54,788 bases of DNA from Kalaharituber pfeilii (Eukaryota > Ascomycota > Pezizomycetes > Pezizales > Pezizaceae), in NCBI GenBank assembly GCA_015179045.1, contig WHUZ01000170.1, forward strand, positions 1 through 54,788, given 5' to 3'. The notes below the pieces were generated by a model, which searched no databases, was not told where the DNA came from, and was given only the letters and a program-made list of their open reading frames with translations. Below are positions 9,708 through 20,273 of this stretch, piece by piece (within the stretch, counting starts at the first letter, position 1; every line of letters starts with the position of its first letter). The position numbers and the translations under genes were made by a program.

Positions 9708-11326
9708 TGTTACGGGTTCACTGCGACCATAGTATAGGCGGCTGGTGGAGTGCATAAAAAGCGAAAAAATGCAAGTGCATACAAAATGTGCATATACGAT
9801 ATAAGTGTTACGGGCGTGAGGTGCTCGGCTCCGGTGGGCGCTGGAAGGGACTGGATGTTACGGCTACGGTGGGGAAAACGGCGGTGCCGGCGTTGTCCCG
9901 GAAGTGTGAATACGGCGGGTCGGAATGGCTATGGAGGTGTATACGGCGGACCGGAAGGGCAGCTACTCGGCGGGAGCACGCAGCGGAGCGGAGCGATTCA
10001 CGGGCGTAGTGAGGGAACGATAGGTTCAGAGTTATAGAGAAACTTAGGACACCGCTAGTGTCTTGATTCTTCTAACTATGCTATCGCCAGCCGGCGCTTA
10101 TATAGACTTCAGCGCAGCCATACATGAGGAGTCAACAAATGAATAATTGGCTGGCCCGCGGCAATTCCTTATCAATGCCAATACCTGTGGTAATAGGCAC
10201 ACGGAACGAAAACATGCAAAAATAGTACGGGACAAAGATAACGAATGTACTAATGCATGTACGTATATAAATAAAACTTCCGTAATTTGAGTGTATGCAT
10301 CAAGCTGCATTCCGGATGGTATACTCTTCCGTAGTACTGCCCTATCTAAACGATGCGAGAATCAACAGCCAAGCCTAACGGGTGATCAGTCCGGTCAATC
10401 AGCGTTGGTCTTATGTTCGATTGCAGGGTCAGCGTTTTCCCCTTGGCGGGTAAGTCTTCACCTTTAGCTGTGGCAGCTAGTTAGTAGTGGAACCCTTGCC
10501 CCTTGCCATAGTGGTAGGCAAGTTTCCACCTTAGCCGTAACAGTAAGTGACATGCGATAGCTAGAAAGGTGCTGCAGTTGCATAATGAGTACTATATGAG
10601 CTACGCAGAGGACTAGTAAGTATCCCTAGTTAAGTATCTTTTTGACCTGGCAGACGGTAACTTTCTACATTTACTACCTCTGTAACAATTGACTAGTAAT
10701 AAACCGGTTACCAGTTCGATGCTTAACTTATCTCACCAATTCCCTAAGTATTAAGTATTAAAGCCATAGAAAGTAAGACCTTACCTGAGCTAAGAGCCAA
10801 AGAGTGAAAGCCATAAGCTAGAGTCAGAGCTAAGAGTAATATGGAAGGCTATGTAAGACAGCAAAATATTGATATTAGACGACACTGTATAATCCTAGTA
10901 TGCCAAGTGATAGGTGATGCTTGCATAATATATCTGAGGTAGCAGCAAGAATAAAGTGACATATTAGATCCCTGGCTGACATCTTGGTCGGAAGAATCAT
11001 GTAGTATAGCATATAGGATAATCTATGATGGCCAGAGTAGGAGTAGACTCATATAGCAACCTAGAGAAGTTGCTTTAAGAGGGGGGTACTATTACAAGTT
11101 CACTGCGACCATAGTGTGGGCGACCAGTAGAGTGCATGAAAAGCGAAAAATGTAAGCACATATGAAATGCATATATGTGATATAAATAATATGCGACAGC
11201 CGGAAAGGTGCCATAGTTGCATAATGAGTACTATATGAGTTATGCAGAGGACTAGCGAGTATCATTAGTCAAGTGTCTTTTTGACCTAGTGGACAGTAAC
11301 TTTCTGCATTTACTACCTCTGTAACA
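9708..11326 (+). mobile_element. TRIM-D copy 1 (miniature LTR element), interrupted
   Basis: The 5' LTR is 9708-9805 plus 10543-10687; the 3' LTR is 11090-11326. Flanks TATAC (9703-9707) and TATAT (11327-11331) are a 5-bp duplication with one C/T change. The internal 400 bp aligns throughout with that of copy 2 and has no ORF. A purine tract AAGAGGGGGG lies just before the 3' LTR. It is moderately decayed (start TG is now TA at 11090). The solo LTR-A at 9806-10542 sits inside the 5' LTR. Confidence 0.85.
9806..10542 (-). mobile_element. Solo LTR of gypsy-A, inside TRIM-D
   Basis: A minus-strand copy of the 739-bp gypsy-A LTR, from TGTTACGGGCGTGAG to CTTAGCCGTAACA. Flanks ATAAG and GTAAG are a 5-bp duplication with one G/A change. 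The TATA motif of the LTR (TATATAAGCGCC, minus strand) is retained near 10095-10107. No internal domain remains. Confidence 0.9.
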
Positions 11327-11871
11327 TATATGGTACTCTTACTGGTGAGAAAGCATTGTTATAGCCTCATAGACAGCAAGCGATCAATGATATACAAAGC
11401 TTTTTGCATGTTTGTAGTATACTCATACTAGATATATGCAACGAATGTTTACTAGCATACCTGCTAGTTATAGTATTTAGCCAATTATCCAGCAATCTGT
11501 ACTATCAAGTGTAAATCAATTTTGTCAAAAAAAGACCAAAAGAAAAGCTAAAATGTATGCTATGGCCTCTGTTGAGTTGGCTAACTGAACAGCTACTACA
11601 AGAAATACTAGAAAGCATTATAGGGAAGGTTTCTCAGATGTAGTTGAGTATGAAGAGGATACACAAGCTATGTAAGATGTTATTCTTATTGTATTAAGGT
11701 CTTATATATCTTTCACTACATCTATTTAGTGGTTTAGGTATTGTATATAATATCTTAGCTTAGGTACCTCTGAATCGTAACTCTTGAACATATTGTATAT
11801 TAGCATATACCACTGGCGATCTGCTTACTATACAAGGAACTACCTGTTCCTGAGCAGACAGGCCTATCCTA

Positions 11872-12752
11872 TGTTACAGGTTCACCGCGACCGTAGTGTA
11901 GGCGGCTGGTGGAGCGCGTGAAAAGCGAAAAATGCAAAGCGCATACGAAATGCGCATATGGGACGTGAGCGACATGCGACAGCCGAAAAGGCGCCGCAGT
12001 TGCATAATGAGTACTATATGAGCTACGCAGAGGACTAGCGAGTATCGCTAGTCAAGTGTCTTTTTGACCTGGCGGACGGTAACTTTCTGCGTTTACCACC
12101 TCCGTAACAGTTGACTAGTGATAAACCGGTCACCGGTTCGATGCTTAACTTATCTCGCCAATTCCCTGAGTATTAAGTATTAAAGCCGCAGAAAGTAAGA
12201 CCTTACCTGAGCCAAGAGCCAAAGAGCGAGAGCCACGAGCCAGAGCCAGAGCCAAGAGCAATATGGAAGGCCATGTAAGACGGCAAAATATTGATATTAG
12301 GCAACGCTGTGTAATCCCGGTATGCCAAGTGATGGGTGGTGCTTGCGCAATGCATCTGAGGCAGCAGCAAGGACAAAGTGACGTATCGAATCCCTGGCTG
12401 ACATCCTGGTCGGAAGGGTCATGTAGCACAGCGTATGGGATAATCCACGACGGCCAGGGTGGGGGCAGACTCATATAGTAGCAACCCGGAGAAGTTGCCC
12501 TAAGAGGGGGGGTACTGTTACGGGTTCACCGCGACCGTAGTGTGGGCGGCTGGTGGAGCGCGTGAAAAGTGAAAAATGCAAGCGCATACGAAATGCGCAT
12601 ATGCGACGTGAGCGACATGCGACAGCCGGAAAGGTGCCGCAGTTGCATAATGAGTACTATATGAGCTACGCAGAGGACTAGCGAGTATCGCTAGTCAAGT
12701 GTCTTTTTGACCTGGCGGACGGTAACTTTCTGCGTTTACCACTTCTGTAACA
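11872..12752 (+). mobile_element. TRIM-D copy 2, intact miniature LTR retroelement
   Basis: An 881-bp element with 5' LTR 11872-12109 (238 bp) and 3' LTR 12516-12752 (237 bp), both TGTTAC..GTAACA, and a perfect 5-bp duplication TCCTA (11867-11871 and 12753-12757). The internal region of about 406 bp has no gag or pol reading frame. A purine tract TAAGAGGGGGGG at about 12502-12513 precedes the 3' LTR, as needed for plus-strand priming. The size and structure are those of a terminal-repeat retrotransposon in miniature (TRIM), which depends on another element's proteins. The LTRs differ at only a handful of positions. Short ORFs inside are not conserved as proteins. Confidence 0.92.
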
Positions 12753-12767
12753 TCCTAAGTCATCCTG

Positions 12768-12990
12768 CTAACTTTGATAGACATAGCTAGCCCTAGCCAT
12801 TACAGTAGCCATTTTAGTAGCTATTTCAGCAGCCATTTTAGTAGCAGTTTTAGCAGCTATCGTAGTAGCCATTGAAGTAGCTATTTCAGTGGCCATTTCA
12901 GGTGCTATTTCATTAGCCATTTTGGTAGCCATTTTAGTAGCTATTTCAGTGGCCATTTCAGTAGCCGTTTTGGCAGCCATTTCGATAGCT
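12768..12990 (-). repeat. 12-bp minisatellite (codes ATEMATKM on minus strand)
   Basis: About 18 units of a GAAATGGCTACT-like 12-mer. Because 12 is a multiple of 3, the minus strand stays open and spells A-E/T/K-M-A repeats. The same minisatellite recurs at 13935, 43800, 45655 and 46630 in different contexts, so I treat the ORF as a by-product. Confidence 0.8.
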
Positions 12991-13019
12991 ATTTTGATAT
13001 ATGATGTTATAGTAGTAGT

Positions 13020-13490
13020 TCTAACCTAAGAGTACAAGATGAGGTACAATAAGCTGGATTTGATAAGGAGAGGAGATATGGCCCGATAGTGAGTAATGAG
13101 CTAAATTTGATACTAGTATGTATTGCTAGCCTGACTTGATAGTGCGAGATTAGGCACAATGAGCTAAATTTGATAGTATGGTAGGCCTAACCTAATAGTA
13201 GGAGATCATGTAGAATAAGCTAAATTTGATAGGTTTGGTAGGCTCTACCTAATGGCAAAACAGTAGGCAGAATGAGTTGAAGTTGATAGGTTTGATAGGC
13301 TCTATTCAACTGCATGAGATGAGTTAGAATAAGTTAAATTTTATATGAATTGTAGGCCTGACTTGATAATATGAGATAATATAGAATGAGCTAAATTTAA
13401 TAGATATAACAGTTCTAACATGATAGTGTGGGATGAGATAGAATGAGCTCAATTTGACAAGTATAGCAGATCTGATCTATTAGTATAAGA
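13020..13490 (+). repeat. 60-bp satellite array, RIP-like decay
   Basis: Units match the 7313-7930 array after replacing many G with A and C with T (AATTTGATAGGTTTGGTAGG). No gene. Confidence 0.7.
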
Positions 13491-13491
13491 T

Positions 13492-13912
13492 TAGTGAGTA
13501 GCATAAGCTGAGCCAGCTTAAGCCAGATTAAGCTCAAATAAACCAAGATCATACTAGTATTTTTCTTACTAGCTCATTAAAATGCTTAGCCAGTATAAGG
13601 TTTCATAAATTCTAAATACCTAATATAGTAATAATTAGAGACTTAGAGCTCATTTTAATCTACCAACAACTTTAAAATACTCAATTTAGTTGATAGTAGT
13701 AAGAAAGATGAAAATTTAGCTTAGTTTAGATTAGTTTATCAATATTATATATTTTTTTTTTTTATTTTATTAATCGTATACTGCCCTATTGGCTATGACA
13801 ATGTTTAGTTATAGTAAATATTATATATATAATTAATCTAGGCTTAAGCTCATGCCAGGCTAGGTCAAGCTCACCCTCTAGCTTAGGTCAAGCTAACTTA
13901 TACTGCTCGCTA
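13492..13912. mobile_element. Decayed hAT-type MITE with LINE tail inside
   Basis: It begins TAGTGAGTAGCATAAGC and ends near GCTCGCTA, with the interior matching the MITE at 37974-38456 and GAGCTCGAGC subterminals mutated toward AAGCTTAAGC. A LINE tail (T run plus TATTGGC hairpin remnant) lies at about 13751-13830 between TCAATATTATATAT-like and AAATATTATATATA copies. Octamers at the MITE ends match only partly. Confidence 0.7.
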
Positions 13913-13934
13913 TAATAAGATATAGAAGAATGAG

Positions 13935-14340
13935 CTAAGGTAGAATAAGCTGAATTTGATAGGTATAGCAGATCTGACCTACTGGTATGAGATGAGGTAA
14001 AGTCGACAGATATGGCCAGTCTGACCTAAAGTACCTAGTAGCCATTTTAGTAGCCATTTTAGTAGCCATTTCAAGAGTCATTTTAGTATTTATTTCTATA
14101 GCTATTTCATTATCCCTTTTAGCACCTATTTTAGTACCCATTTCAGTAGCCATTTCAGTAGTAATCTCAGCAGTAATTTCAGTAACTATTGAAGTAGCTA
14201 TTGCAGTGGCCATTTCAGTAGTTATTTTAACAGCTATTGTAATAGCCATTTTAGTAGCCATTTCAGTAGCTATTTCAGTAGCCATTTTAGTAACCATTTT
14301 AGTAGCCATCTCAATAGTAATTTTGATTGCTATTTTATTA
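13935..14340 (-). repeat. 12-bp minisatellite, about 25 units
   Basis: The same ATEMATKM-coding repeat as at 12768, here decayed and flanked by 60-bp satellite pieces (13915-14030 and 14345-14390). The minus-strand 165-codon frame is a repeat artefact. Confidence 0.75.
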
Positions 14341-14431
14341 TCTATATATTGGCAGGTTGGGCCCTCTATTCCTGTCAAGTTTATGTTAGTATAGGCTTTG
14401 CTAACTTTAACAGTTTGGCAAGCGAAAGGCA

Positions 14432-15492
14432 TGTTACAGCTCAGAGTGGTTGTGAAGCAGCAAAGTGAATGATAAAAGGTTATATGAGAGTATTAAATAA
14501 GAGTTCAACTTAGAATACTGCTAATGTCTTGATTTCTTCTAGCTATCTATTTGGCCTATTTATATAGACTTCCCAGCCATCAACATGATATAATAATGAT
14601 ATGATGAATATATATAAGATATATAAGGAGACATACATTAGAAACAGAAATAGTAACAACTAATATATGTACGCATATTAGTATAAGGTTTGTAGATTAT
14701 ATACAGTTAATAATCTATATTTTTTTTTTTTTTTCAGTACTTATGTGCCACCTTATAGGCTATGGCGAGGGTTTAGATACATGCAAGACAGTAACTGAAT
14801 AATAACTTGTACATAAAACCATATAATGAAAATGAGCATGTACTAAATCCTCCATCTACTGTAATAGTCTATATGACTTTACTGCTAACATACACTTCCT
14901 TAGGCGACCGCCGTATCTTGGACTCAAGTAATATCCATGCGTTGCCTAGGGGTGATCAAGCACATGATCAGTGTACGACTTATTGGATATAGGCGCTACT
15001 TCTGGGTTCCTATACTATAAGTCTTACCTTAGCCATAACATCACCCCCTGTTTTAGACCTTTTTTGCTCTGAAAAGCTTCTAAACCGCTCCAAATCTTAT
15101 TCAGTTGGGTCAGTGCATATTTTTGTGGCTAAGAGTATCAGCATACCCTATGCGCTGGGTACCGGTATGCATCAATTCATTTTGATGGCCGATTGTAAGA
15201 CTGGTATGTCCTACACATCATATTATTTGTAAGTATTAGCCATTAAACCACTTCTTAGGTAAAACCCTATAGGAAACCCTTGAGAGCGTGGAAGGTATAA
15301 CATCTTATATGAGGTTGTCACTTCCTTAGCTAGACCCCAGCTCTAGTTTCAATTAACGCCCATTATTGAAGTGTCGGTTGCACTACCCTCTTAAAGACTT
15401 GGGTCTTTGGGCTTTCATGTATGCTTCTCACAGAACTCCATTATGGATTCTGGCGAGCAATCTAGGTTGCCAATTAGCTTCCTCGCAGTAAA
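14432..15492 (-). mobile_element. Gypsy-B copy 2, 3' portion (LTR, 3'UTR, pol end)
   Basis: The LTR at 14432-15040 (TGTTAC..CATAACA) lacks the 51-bp repeat block of the other copies and holds a LINE tail at 14721-14770. From 15041 to 15492 it aligns with 17362-17770 of the full gypsy-B, including the purine tract next to the LTR (minus strand). The chromodomain-coding part is broken by the ORF1-only LINE at about 15493. The alignment resumes at 22859 after that nest. Confidence 0.8.
14721..14770 (-). mobile_element. LINE tail remnant
   Basis: A T run followed by CAGTACTTATGTGCCACC and a hairpin remnant CTTATAGG ahead of CTATGGCGAGGG, i.e. the shared LINE 3' end on the minus strand with a few decay changes. 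No convincing TSD. Confidence 0.7.
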
Positions 15493-15676
15493 TCAGGGGC
15501 TAGGAAAGATAAAAGGGATTCACTGGTTGAGGAGGAAGACAATGCTCGAGGAGGAGGGGAAGAAGACGAGCTCGGTAGTCATTTACGTGAGCAAAGAGAT
15601 GGACATCGAGAAGGTCAGGCTCGGTGGGCGTTGGTTTAGGTCCGTTCAGAACGAGCCGGAGAGGGGAAGAAAGTAG
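15493..15676 (+). pseudogene. LINE ORF1 C-terminal fragment
   Basis: Encodes LGKIKGIHWLRRKTMLEEE, then KKTSSVVIYVSKE and VRLGGRWFRSV, ending EPERGRK. This is the RRM-like end of ORF1 with the same terminal motif as 4603-5508. The upstream half was never inserted (5' truncation). Confidence 0.75.
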
Positions 15677-15726
15677 GGAGGAGGTACCGGACGTCACCCA
15701 CATTATGGACAAGTCTGCAGGCAATT

Positions 15727-16559
15727 TTCTTTTTTTTTTTTTTTTTATATCATTAATCGTATACCACCCTAAGGGCTATGGTGATACCGTGGCTACTAAC
15801 TCTAAATGATTACTTAACAACTTGAACTGAAAACCCCCCCTGTTCCTTCTCCCCATCACCTCCCCTTCTTTATTCTCCCAACATCTCCAATAGCACTTTT
15901 ATCTAGTCTCTCTCCCCTTTCCCCCTCTTCGGTGGACACCTTATATGCTCCTTACCCCCTGGCCACCTCCTCCTCCACATCCTACACGCTCTTAAGAGGT
16001 GGTCCATCGTCTCCTCATCTTCTCCGCACCATCTGCATTCTGGACCATCCTCTTCGCTGATCTTCTACCTCCACGTCCTCAGTCCCTTCCCACCCAGAAG
16101 CCCTGCTAGACATCCTATTTCTCTGCCTGCTCTTTCTAGTGGCCTGTAAGCCAAGCCTAGCCTGTTTGTCTCTTCCGCTTTCTCCCTCCTGGCTCTCTGT
16201 CTCTGACCCGCCTCCGTGACCATCTCCATCTTATACTATAGCGCCGTTCCCCATCCCGCCGTCCTGTCTGCCCCCTCATTTCCTTCTATGCCCATGTATG
16301 CCTTCACCCACATTACCACCATATCTAGGTTGCCTCTCCCTACCCTCTCCTCTCATGCTTTTCTCAGCTTGTATGTCATGCCGTCGTGTGCTGTATCCCC
16401 TCTTGCCACTACCCTCATTCTCCTGATTGCGTGTTTTGAATCTGTCAGAATCAGGAGCTCCCCCTCCACCAACCCCATCACTTACTTATTACTACCAACT
16501 CTGTATCATTCACCGTAGCCTCTTCTCTCAGGTACCATGGCTCCAACTTCATTCCCCAC
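15727..16559 (-). pseudogene. LINE ORF2 3' fragment (RNase H end)
   Basis: A minus-strand 5'-truncated LINE with the shared tail (CCCTTAGGG hairpin, T run 15731-15746). The frame includes VARGDTAHDGMTYKLR, VVMWVKAYMGIEGNEGAD (RNase H end) and RCGEDEETMDHLLRAC, a C-terminal CCHC-like finger, with several breaks. The target duplication is CAAGTCTGCAGGCAA at 15711-15725 and CAAGTCTGCAAGCAA at 16560-16574. Its finger motif is the counterpart of WCGRAPENLAHITNEC at 47820. Confidence 0.8.
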
Positions 16560-16603
16560 CAAGTCTGCAAGCAAAACATGTAGATGGAGTAGTAGATAGG
16601 AGT

Positions 16604-17361
16604 TGTTAGCGTAGGCGTCGCTGGGCTCGTGAGAGTGACTCTTGAGGCGACTCCGGGTTCACGAAGGCAGCGAAGCGGACGGCAAAAGGTTACGCGAGAG
16701 CGTTAAGTGAGAGTTCAACTTAGAACACTGCTTGTGTCTTGATTTCCTTCTAGCTAACTGTTCAGCTCGTTTATATAGACTTCCGGCCGTCATACATGAC
16801 TAGTCAATTGACAGTAACATGACGATAAACATGCTAAGGCATACAGGCAGAGAAACGTAACAGAAAACACGCATCAGGAAGGTCCGTAATAGCAGGAAAG
16901 GCGTGAACGTAATAGAAGCATGCATTAGGAAGGTCCGCGGTAGCTGGAAAGGCGTGGACGTAATGGAGGCATGCATTAGGGAGGTCTGCGGTAGCCGGAA
17001 AGGCGTGAACGTAATGGAGGCATGCATTAAGAAGGCCTGCGGTAGCCGGAAAGGCGTGAACGTAATGGAGGCATGCGTTAGGAAGGTCTGCGTTACCCGG
17101 AAAGGCGTGAACGTAATGGAGGCATGCGTTAGGAAGGTCTGCGGTAGCCGGAAAGGCGTGAACGTAATAGAAACATGCATCAGGAAGGTCTGTGATGCAT
17201 GTGCGCATATTGGTAGACCATGTGCAACTTCAACACACACTTCAGTAGGCAACCGCCGTTTACCAGTGGACGTTGCCTAGTGGTGATCAGTCACATCTTT
17301 AGCATACGTCTCTGGCGGTGCTTCCGGAACCGACTCCGTAAGTCTTACCTTAGCCGTAACA
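16604..17361 (-). repeat. Gypsy-B 3' LTR with 51-bp tandem repeats
   Basis: Minus-strand LTR TGTTACGGCTAAG..CGCTAACA. A TATA motif (TATATAAACGAGC) lies near 16758-16770. Positions 16880-17190 hold six units of a 51-bp repeat (AAAGGCGTGAACGTAATGGA core). Being 17 codons long, the repeat keeps frames open on both strands; these are not genes. Confidence 0.88.
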
Positions 17362-17642
17362 TCACCCCCCGTTTTAGAGCTTTTTTGCCCCGAAAAGCTT
17401 CTAAAAATCCGAAAATCTATTCGGTGGGGTCAGTGTATGCTTTTGTGTGGCTAAGAGTGTCGGCGTACCCTATGCGCAGAGTACTGGTGATTCATTGTAG
17501 GTACAATGGCCGATGGTAAGACTGGTGTGTTCTGCACTTAAATTCAGTGTTAGCCATTAAACCACTTCTCAGGTAAAACCCTGTGGGAAACCCTTGAGAG
17601 CGTGGAAGGTATAACACCTACGTGAGGTTGTAGCTTTGCTAG

Positions 17643-18117
17643 CTAGACCTCGGTAGTACCAAATAATATATCACGATGCCTGTAAAGCGGGGTCTTTAGG
17701 CTTTCGTGGGTGACTTGCATAGAATTCCATAACGGATTCCAGCGGACGATGTAGGTTACCAATTGGCTCCTATATACCATCTTCGTTGTACCCCTGCCAA
17801 CGGATTCGATATTTGACTTAGCCCCGGACCTTGCGGCTGTCGACAGTATGGTCGATGTCATAGCAGAGTTCTTGTTCATTACCGTCAAGGTCTGTGTTGT
17901 CATCTCGGGTTTGGAAGGGCTTGAGGAGGCTGATGTGTATAATTCTGTGTAGTCGCATGCTCTGAGGCAGTTCGAGTTCGGTTGTTGCGCGACTTAGCCA
18001 GTCCTCTGCTGCCGGCGAGGCGAAGCGCGGTTATCCGAGACGTGTATTATTTTTGGGGTTGAATCCGTATAGGCTTTCGAAGGGTGTACAGCCGTGGGTT
18101 GACATTTTCGAGGTGCT
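17643..18117 (-). pseudogene. Gypsy-B integrase C-terminus and chromodomain
   Basis: The minus strand encodes TPFESLYGFNPKNNTRLG (integrase C-terminal region, where the family has a TPFE-YG motif), then LHRIIHISLLKPF. After it come VDSRKVRG, VKYRIRWQGYNEDGI, EPIGNLHRPLESV and FYASHPRKP. That last series is a chromodomain, which in chromoviruses steers integration to modified histones. Two in-frame stops (after KVRG and DGI) break it; the second lies where the family has Trp, consistent with a G-to-A change. Confidence 0.8.
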
Positions 18118-18292
18118 ATGTGCATGTATGCGGTCGGTACCGCGTGTGTGTGTATACGGTCGGTGCCGTGTGTCTGTATACGGTCGGTGCCGTGTGCCTG
18201 TATATGGTCGGTGCCGTCTGCCTGTATATCGGTCGGTGCCGTGTGCGGTCGGAGCCGTGTGTCTGTATGCAGTCGGTGCCACACGCCTTTCA
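18118..18292. repeat. 24-bp minisatellite inside integrase
   Basis: Seven or so units of CGGTCGGTGCCGTGTGTCTG plus TATA. The array replaces the integrase core expected between the RNase H linker and TPFESLYG. Open frames on both strands are due to the repeat. Confidence 0.75.
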
Positions 18293-18461
18293 CTCACATA
18301 GGCTGGCCAGGCCTATGAGCCATTTTCTGGCTGGTGAATTATTGCAGTGAGGCATCGAACCGAGTAACAGATCTGACTCCAGTTTGGCATTGGCATTGGG
18401 TTCGGCAGGCATGTCGGTTAGCTTTTCGCCTTTTGGCGACGTATGTTTGCGTAGCTTCTCT
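18293..18461. other. Gypsy-B integrase remnant
   Basis: Expected to code the integrase zinc finger and core. I find no HHCC or DDE pattern; the region looks deleted and scrambled. Confidence 0.4.
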
Positions 18462-19423
18462 CTATCTATTCCGGTAGGGGTTCCTTAATATCACTTCTTG
18501 GGTGCGATGCACCCCCCAGTGGCTTGTGACCTCTGGGTCTTCCTCAACGGGGTCGCCGTTGGTGAGTAGTTGCCCATCTTTTAAGAGCTGGATTTCCAGA
18601 CCTGCCGGTTCATTACCGGATCGATGTGATGTAGCGTCAGCCTTCCCGTTATCGCTTTGCGATAGGTGATAGTACAGTCCGGTTCGCACATCTTCATGTG
18701 CTAGTTTGCTTGCCGGGAGTCGAGCTTCTGCTTAGTAGTGACGTATTTGAGACCATAGTAATCGGCATAGATGTCGACGTGTATGCCCTGTAGGCAAGTG
18801 TACCATTTCTTGAAGTAGTCGACGATCGCCAATAGCTCGGATAGGGTAATTTCATTTGCCTGCGTAGGGCTCGTGAGTGGATGTTGACTTGGTATAGCGT
18901 TGTAGTTCCGTTCTCCTCATGGTGTTGGAGAGAGTGCCGGCAAGAGCTTAGTAAGATGCACCGATTTCCATAATCATCTTCAGGGTTCTATCCCATGATC
19001 GTCCTAAGGGTTCTATCCATTGGGCGGAGTACTGATGCATCGGTTTCCATGATCGTCTTCAAGGTTCTATCCCATGATCGCCTTCAGGGTTTTATCCCAT
19101 GAGCGGAGTACTAGGGCGAATAGAAATGCTTGCTTGAGTTCATCGAATAACTGCTGTTGTGCGTTGCCTTGTAACGTTATCCATGAGGGAGGTAAGCGGT
19201 TTCGCTTCGGCGTTGTAGTTCTTAATGAAACGGTGTAGTGGTTGGCAGTCGGCAATGGTGTTAAGCTTGTAGCCATTAATGGTATGGCCAAGAAGGACTG
19301 TCTTCTGTACGTAGCCGTGGTCATGGTAGTTGTAGGACCTGTTCCACGGTTCATACTACTCCATCGATATTCTTCCAGCTTTCGTCCATCATTTCCTGAA
19401 AACTCGTCTCGAGCAAAAGGCAC
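18462..19423 (-). pseudogene. Gypsy-B reverse transcriptase and RNase H
   Basis: The minus strand, from 19423 downward, contains PLPTANHYTV and NRLPPSWITLQGNAQQQLFD with LKQAFLFALVLRS, the RT connection typical of Ty3/gypsy. Then come LSELLAIVDYFKKWYTCLQG, VDIYADYYGLKYVTTKQKL and SDNGKADATSHRSGNEP (RNase H and the linker to integrase). The catalytic YxDD box of RT is not recognisable in the damaged part near 19400-19500. A TAG stands where RQANW is expected (about 18700), and several frameshifts separate the pieces. Function is certainly lost. Confidence 0.75.
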
Positions 19424-20273
19424 AAGTCGGTATATTCGAACAGGTTTTCATCGCCTGACTGATTTCAAATGAGGCGTTCTTATGCGACTAGGTGAAGTGT
19501 TCACCACTGCGGGTCTGGCATGAGTGGGAGGGGGTGCCGGTTCGGTACTGTGGTCTTGTTGAGTCCTCCTTTAGTCCACACGTGAATGTAGTGAGCCATC
19601 CTTTTTCCGGCCGGATAGTATCGGTGCCAGCTGTGGGTCTTGAACGCCTGATCTTGCCAGTGGGTGGATGTTCTTCCAGATACGTCTGCAGGGCTTCATC
19701 TTTCAGGGTAGTCTTGTATTATCGGGCCATTGGGTACTTCAGTACTAGGGTCATTGAGTGGGATCTCGTGATCCCCGGATCGGCGGGGGTGTCTGGCTGC
19801 TTGCTCCTCAGAGCAAGCGTAACGTTCGTAACGTTCGCATTAATCATTAGTAGTACATCGCCTTCTTCCAACGATTCCTTCCAAAATCCGAAACAGAAAC
19901 AGGTGGCAGAAATAGAAACAGGTGGAAGAAATAGAAACAGGTGGAAGAAATAGAAACAGGTGGAAGAATAATTTCATCACAAGAAACAACAAAATCAAGG
20001 GAATCATGAACCAAACACCGGTTTTCGCCATTAACAGAGAAACCTTTCCTTCCAAACCAAGATAATTCCAATAACACTTCTCTATTACCAATATCCAAAC
20101 ATTCTGCATCAAATCAAGCACAGTACTAGAGATTACATTACCTGATTTATTCCTGAACGCCGGAAAAAACAAATGCAGTATTCAAAACTTTAACTCCTTC
20201 CAGGGAGCTCCTGTCTCCCTGCCGTACATTTACAGGTCTAGCCCGGTCCTTCCAATGGTGTCTTGGGTGTCCC
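19424..20273 (-). pseudogene. Gypsy-B protease/RT N-terminal remnant
   Basis: This interval corresponds in position to protease and the start of RT. I see no D-T/S-G protease triad. A 14-bp repeat GAAATAGAAACAGGTGGAA occurs four times at about 19900-19965. The minus-strand frame 19840-20172 reads ISSTVLDLMQNVWILVIEK, possibly the region around the lost protease. Assignment is by position only. Confidence 0.4.

Larger units (their letters stand above)
8815..11862. mobile_element. Decayed DNA transposon with about 75-bp TIRs
   Basis: The sequence at 8815-8893 (CCTGTCCGCTCAGGGACAGG, then TAGTTCCTTGTATGGTAAGC) reappears inverted at 11782-11862, with differences mostly C/T or G/A. Between the arms lies AT-rich sequence at 8894-9707 and 11327-11781 with broken frames. 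One piece near 11530-11680 reads KRSKRKAKMYAMASVELAN before a stop and could be the C-terminus of a transposase. TRIM-D copy 1 sits inside. I cannot assign a superfamily, since no DDE motif or clear TSD is visible. The 99-codon frame at 8896-9195 begins inside the left arm and is unlikely to be a gene. Confidence 0.6.

Noticed and set aside
11350..11395. A further LINE tail (CATTGTTATAGCCTCATAGA)
   Set aside because: Resembles a decayed tail hairpin but lacks a poly(A) run and TSD; too weak to call.
12145..12474. A 109-codon protein inside TRIM-D
   Set aside because: The frame is broken in the two other copies and starts inside a non-coding interior with no known motif.
16800..17280. Open frames with 17-residue repeats in the gypsy-B LTR
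   Set aside because: They come from the 51-bp tandem repeat and lie in an LTR on both strands; no gene-like features.
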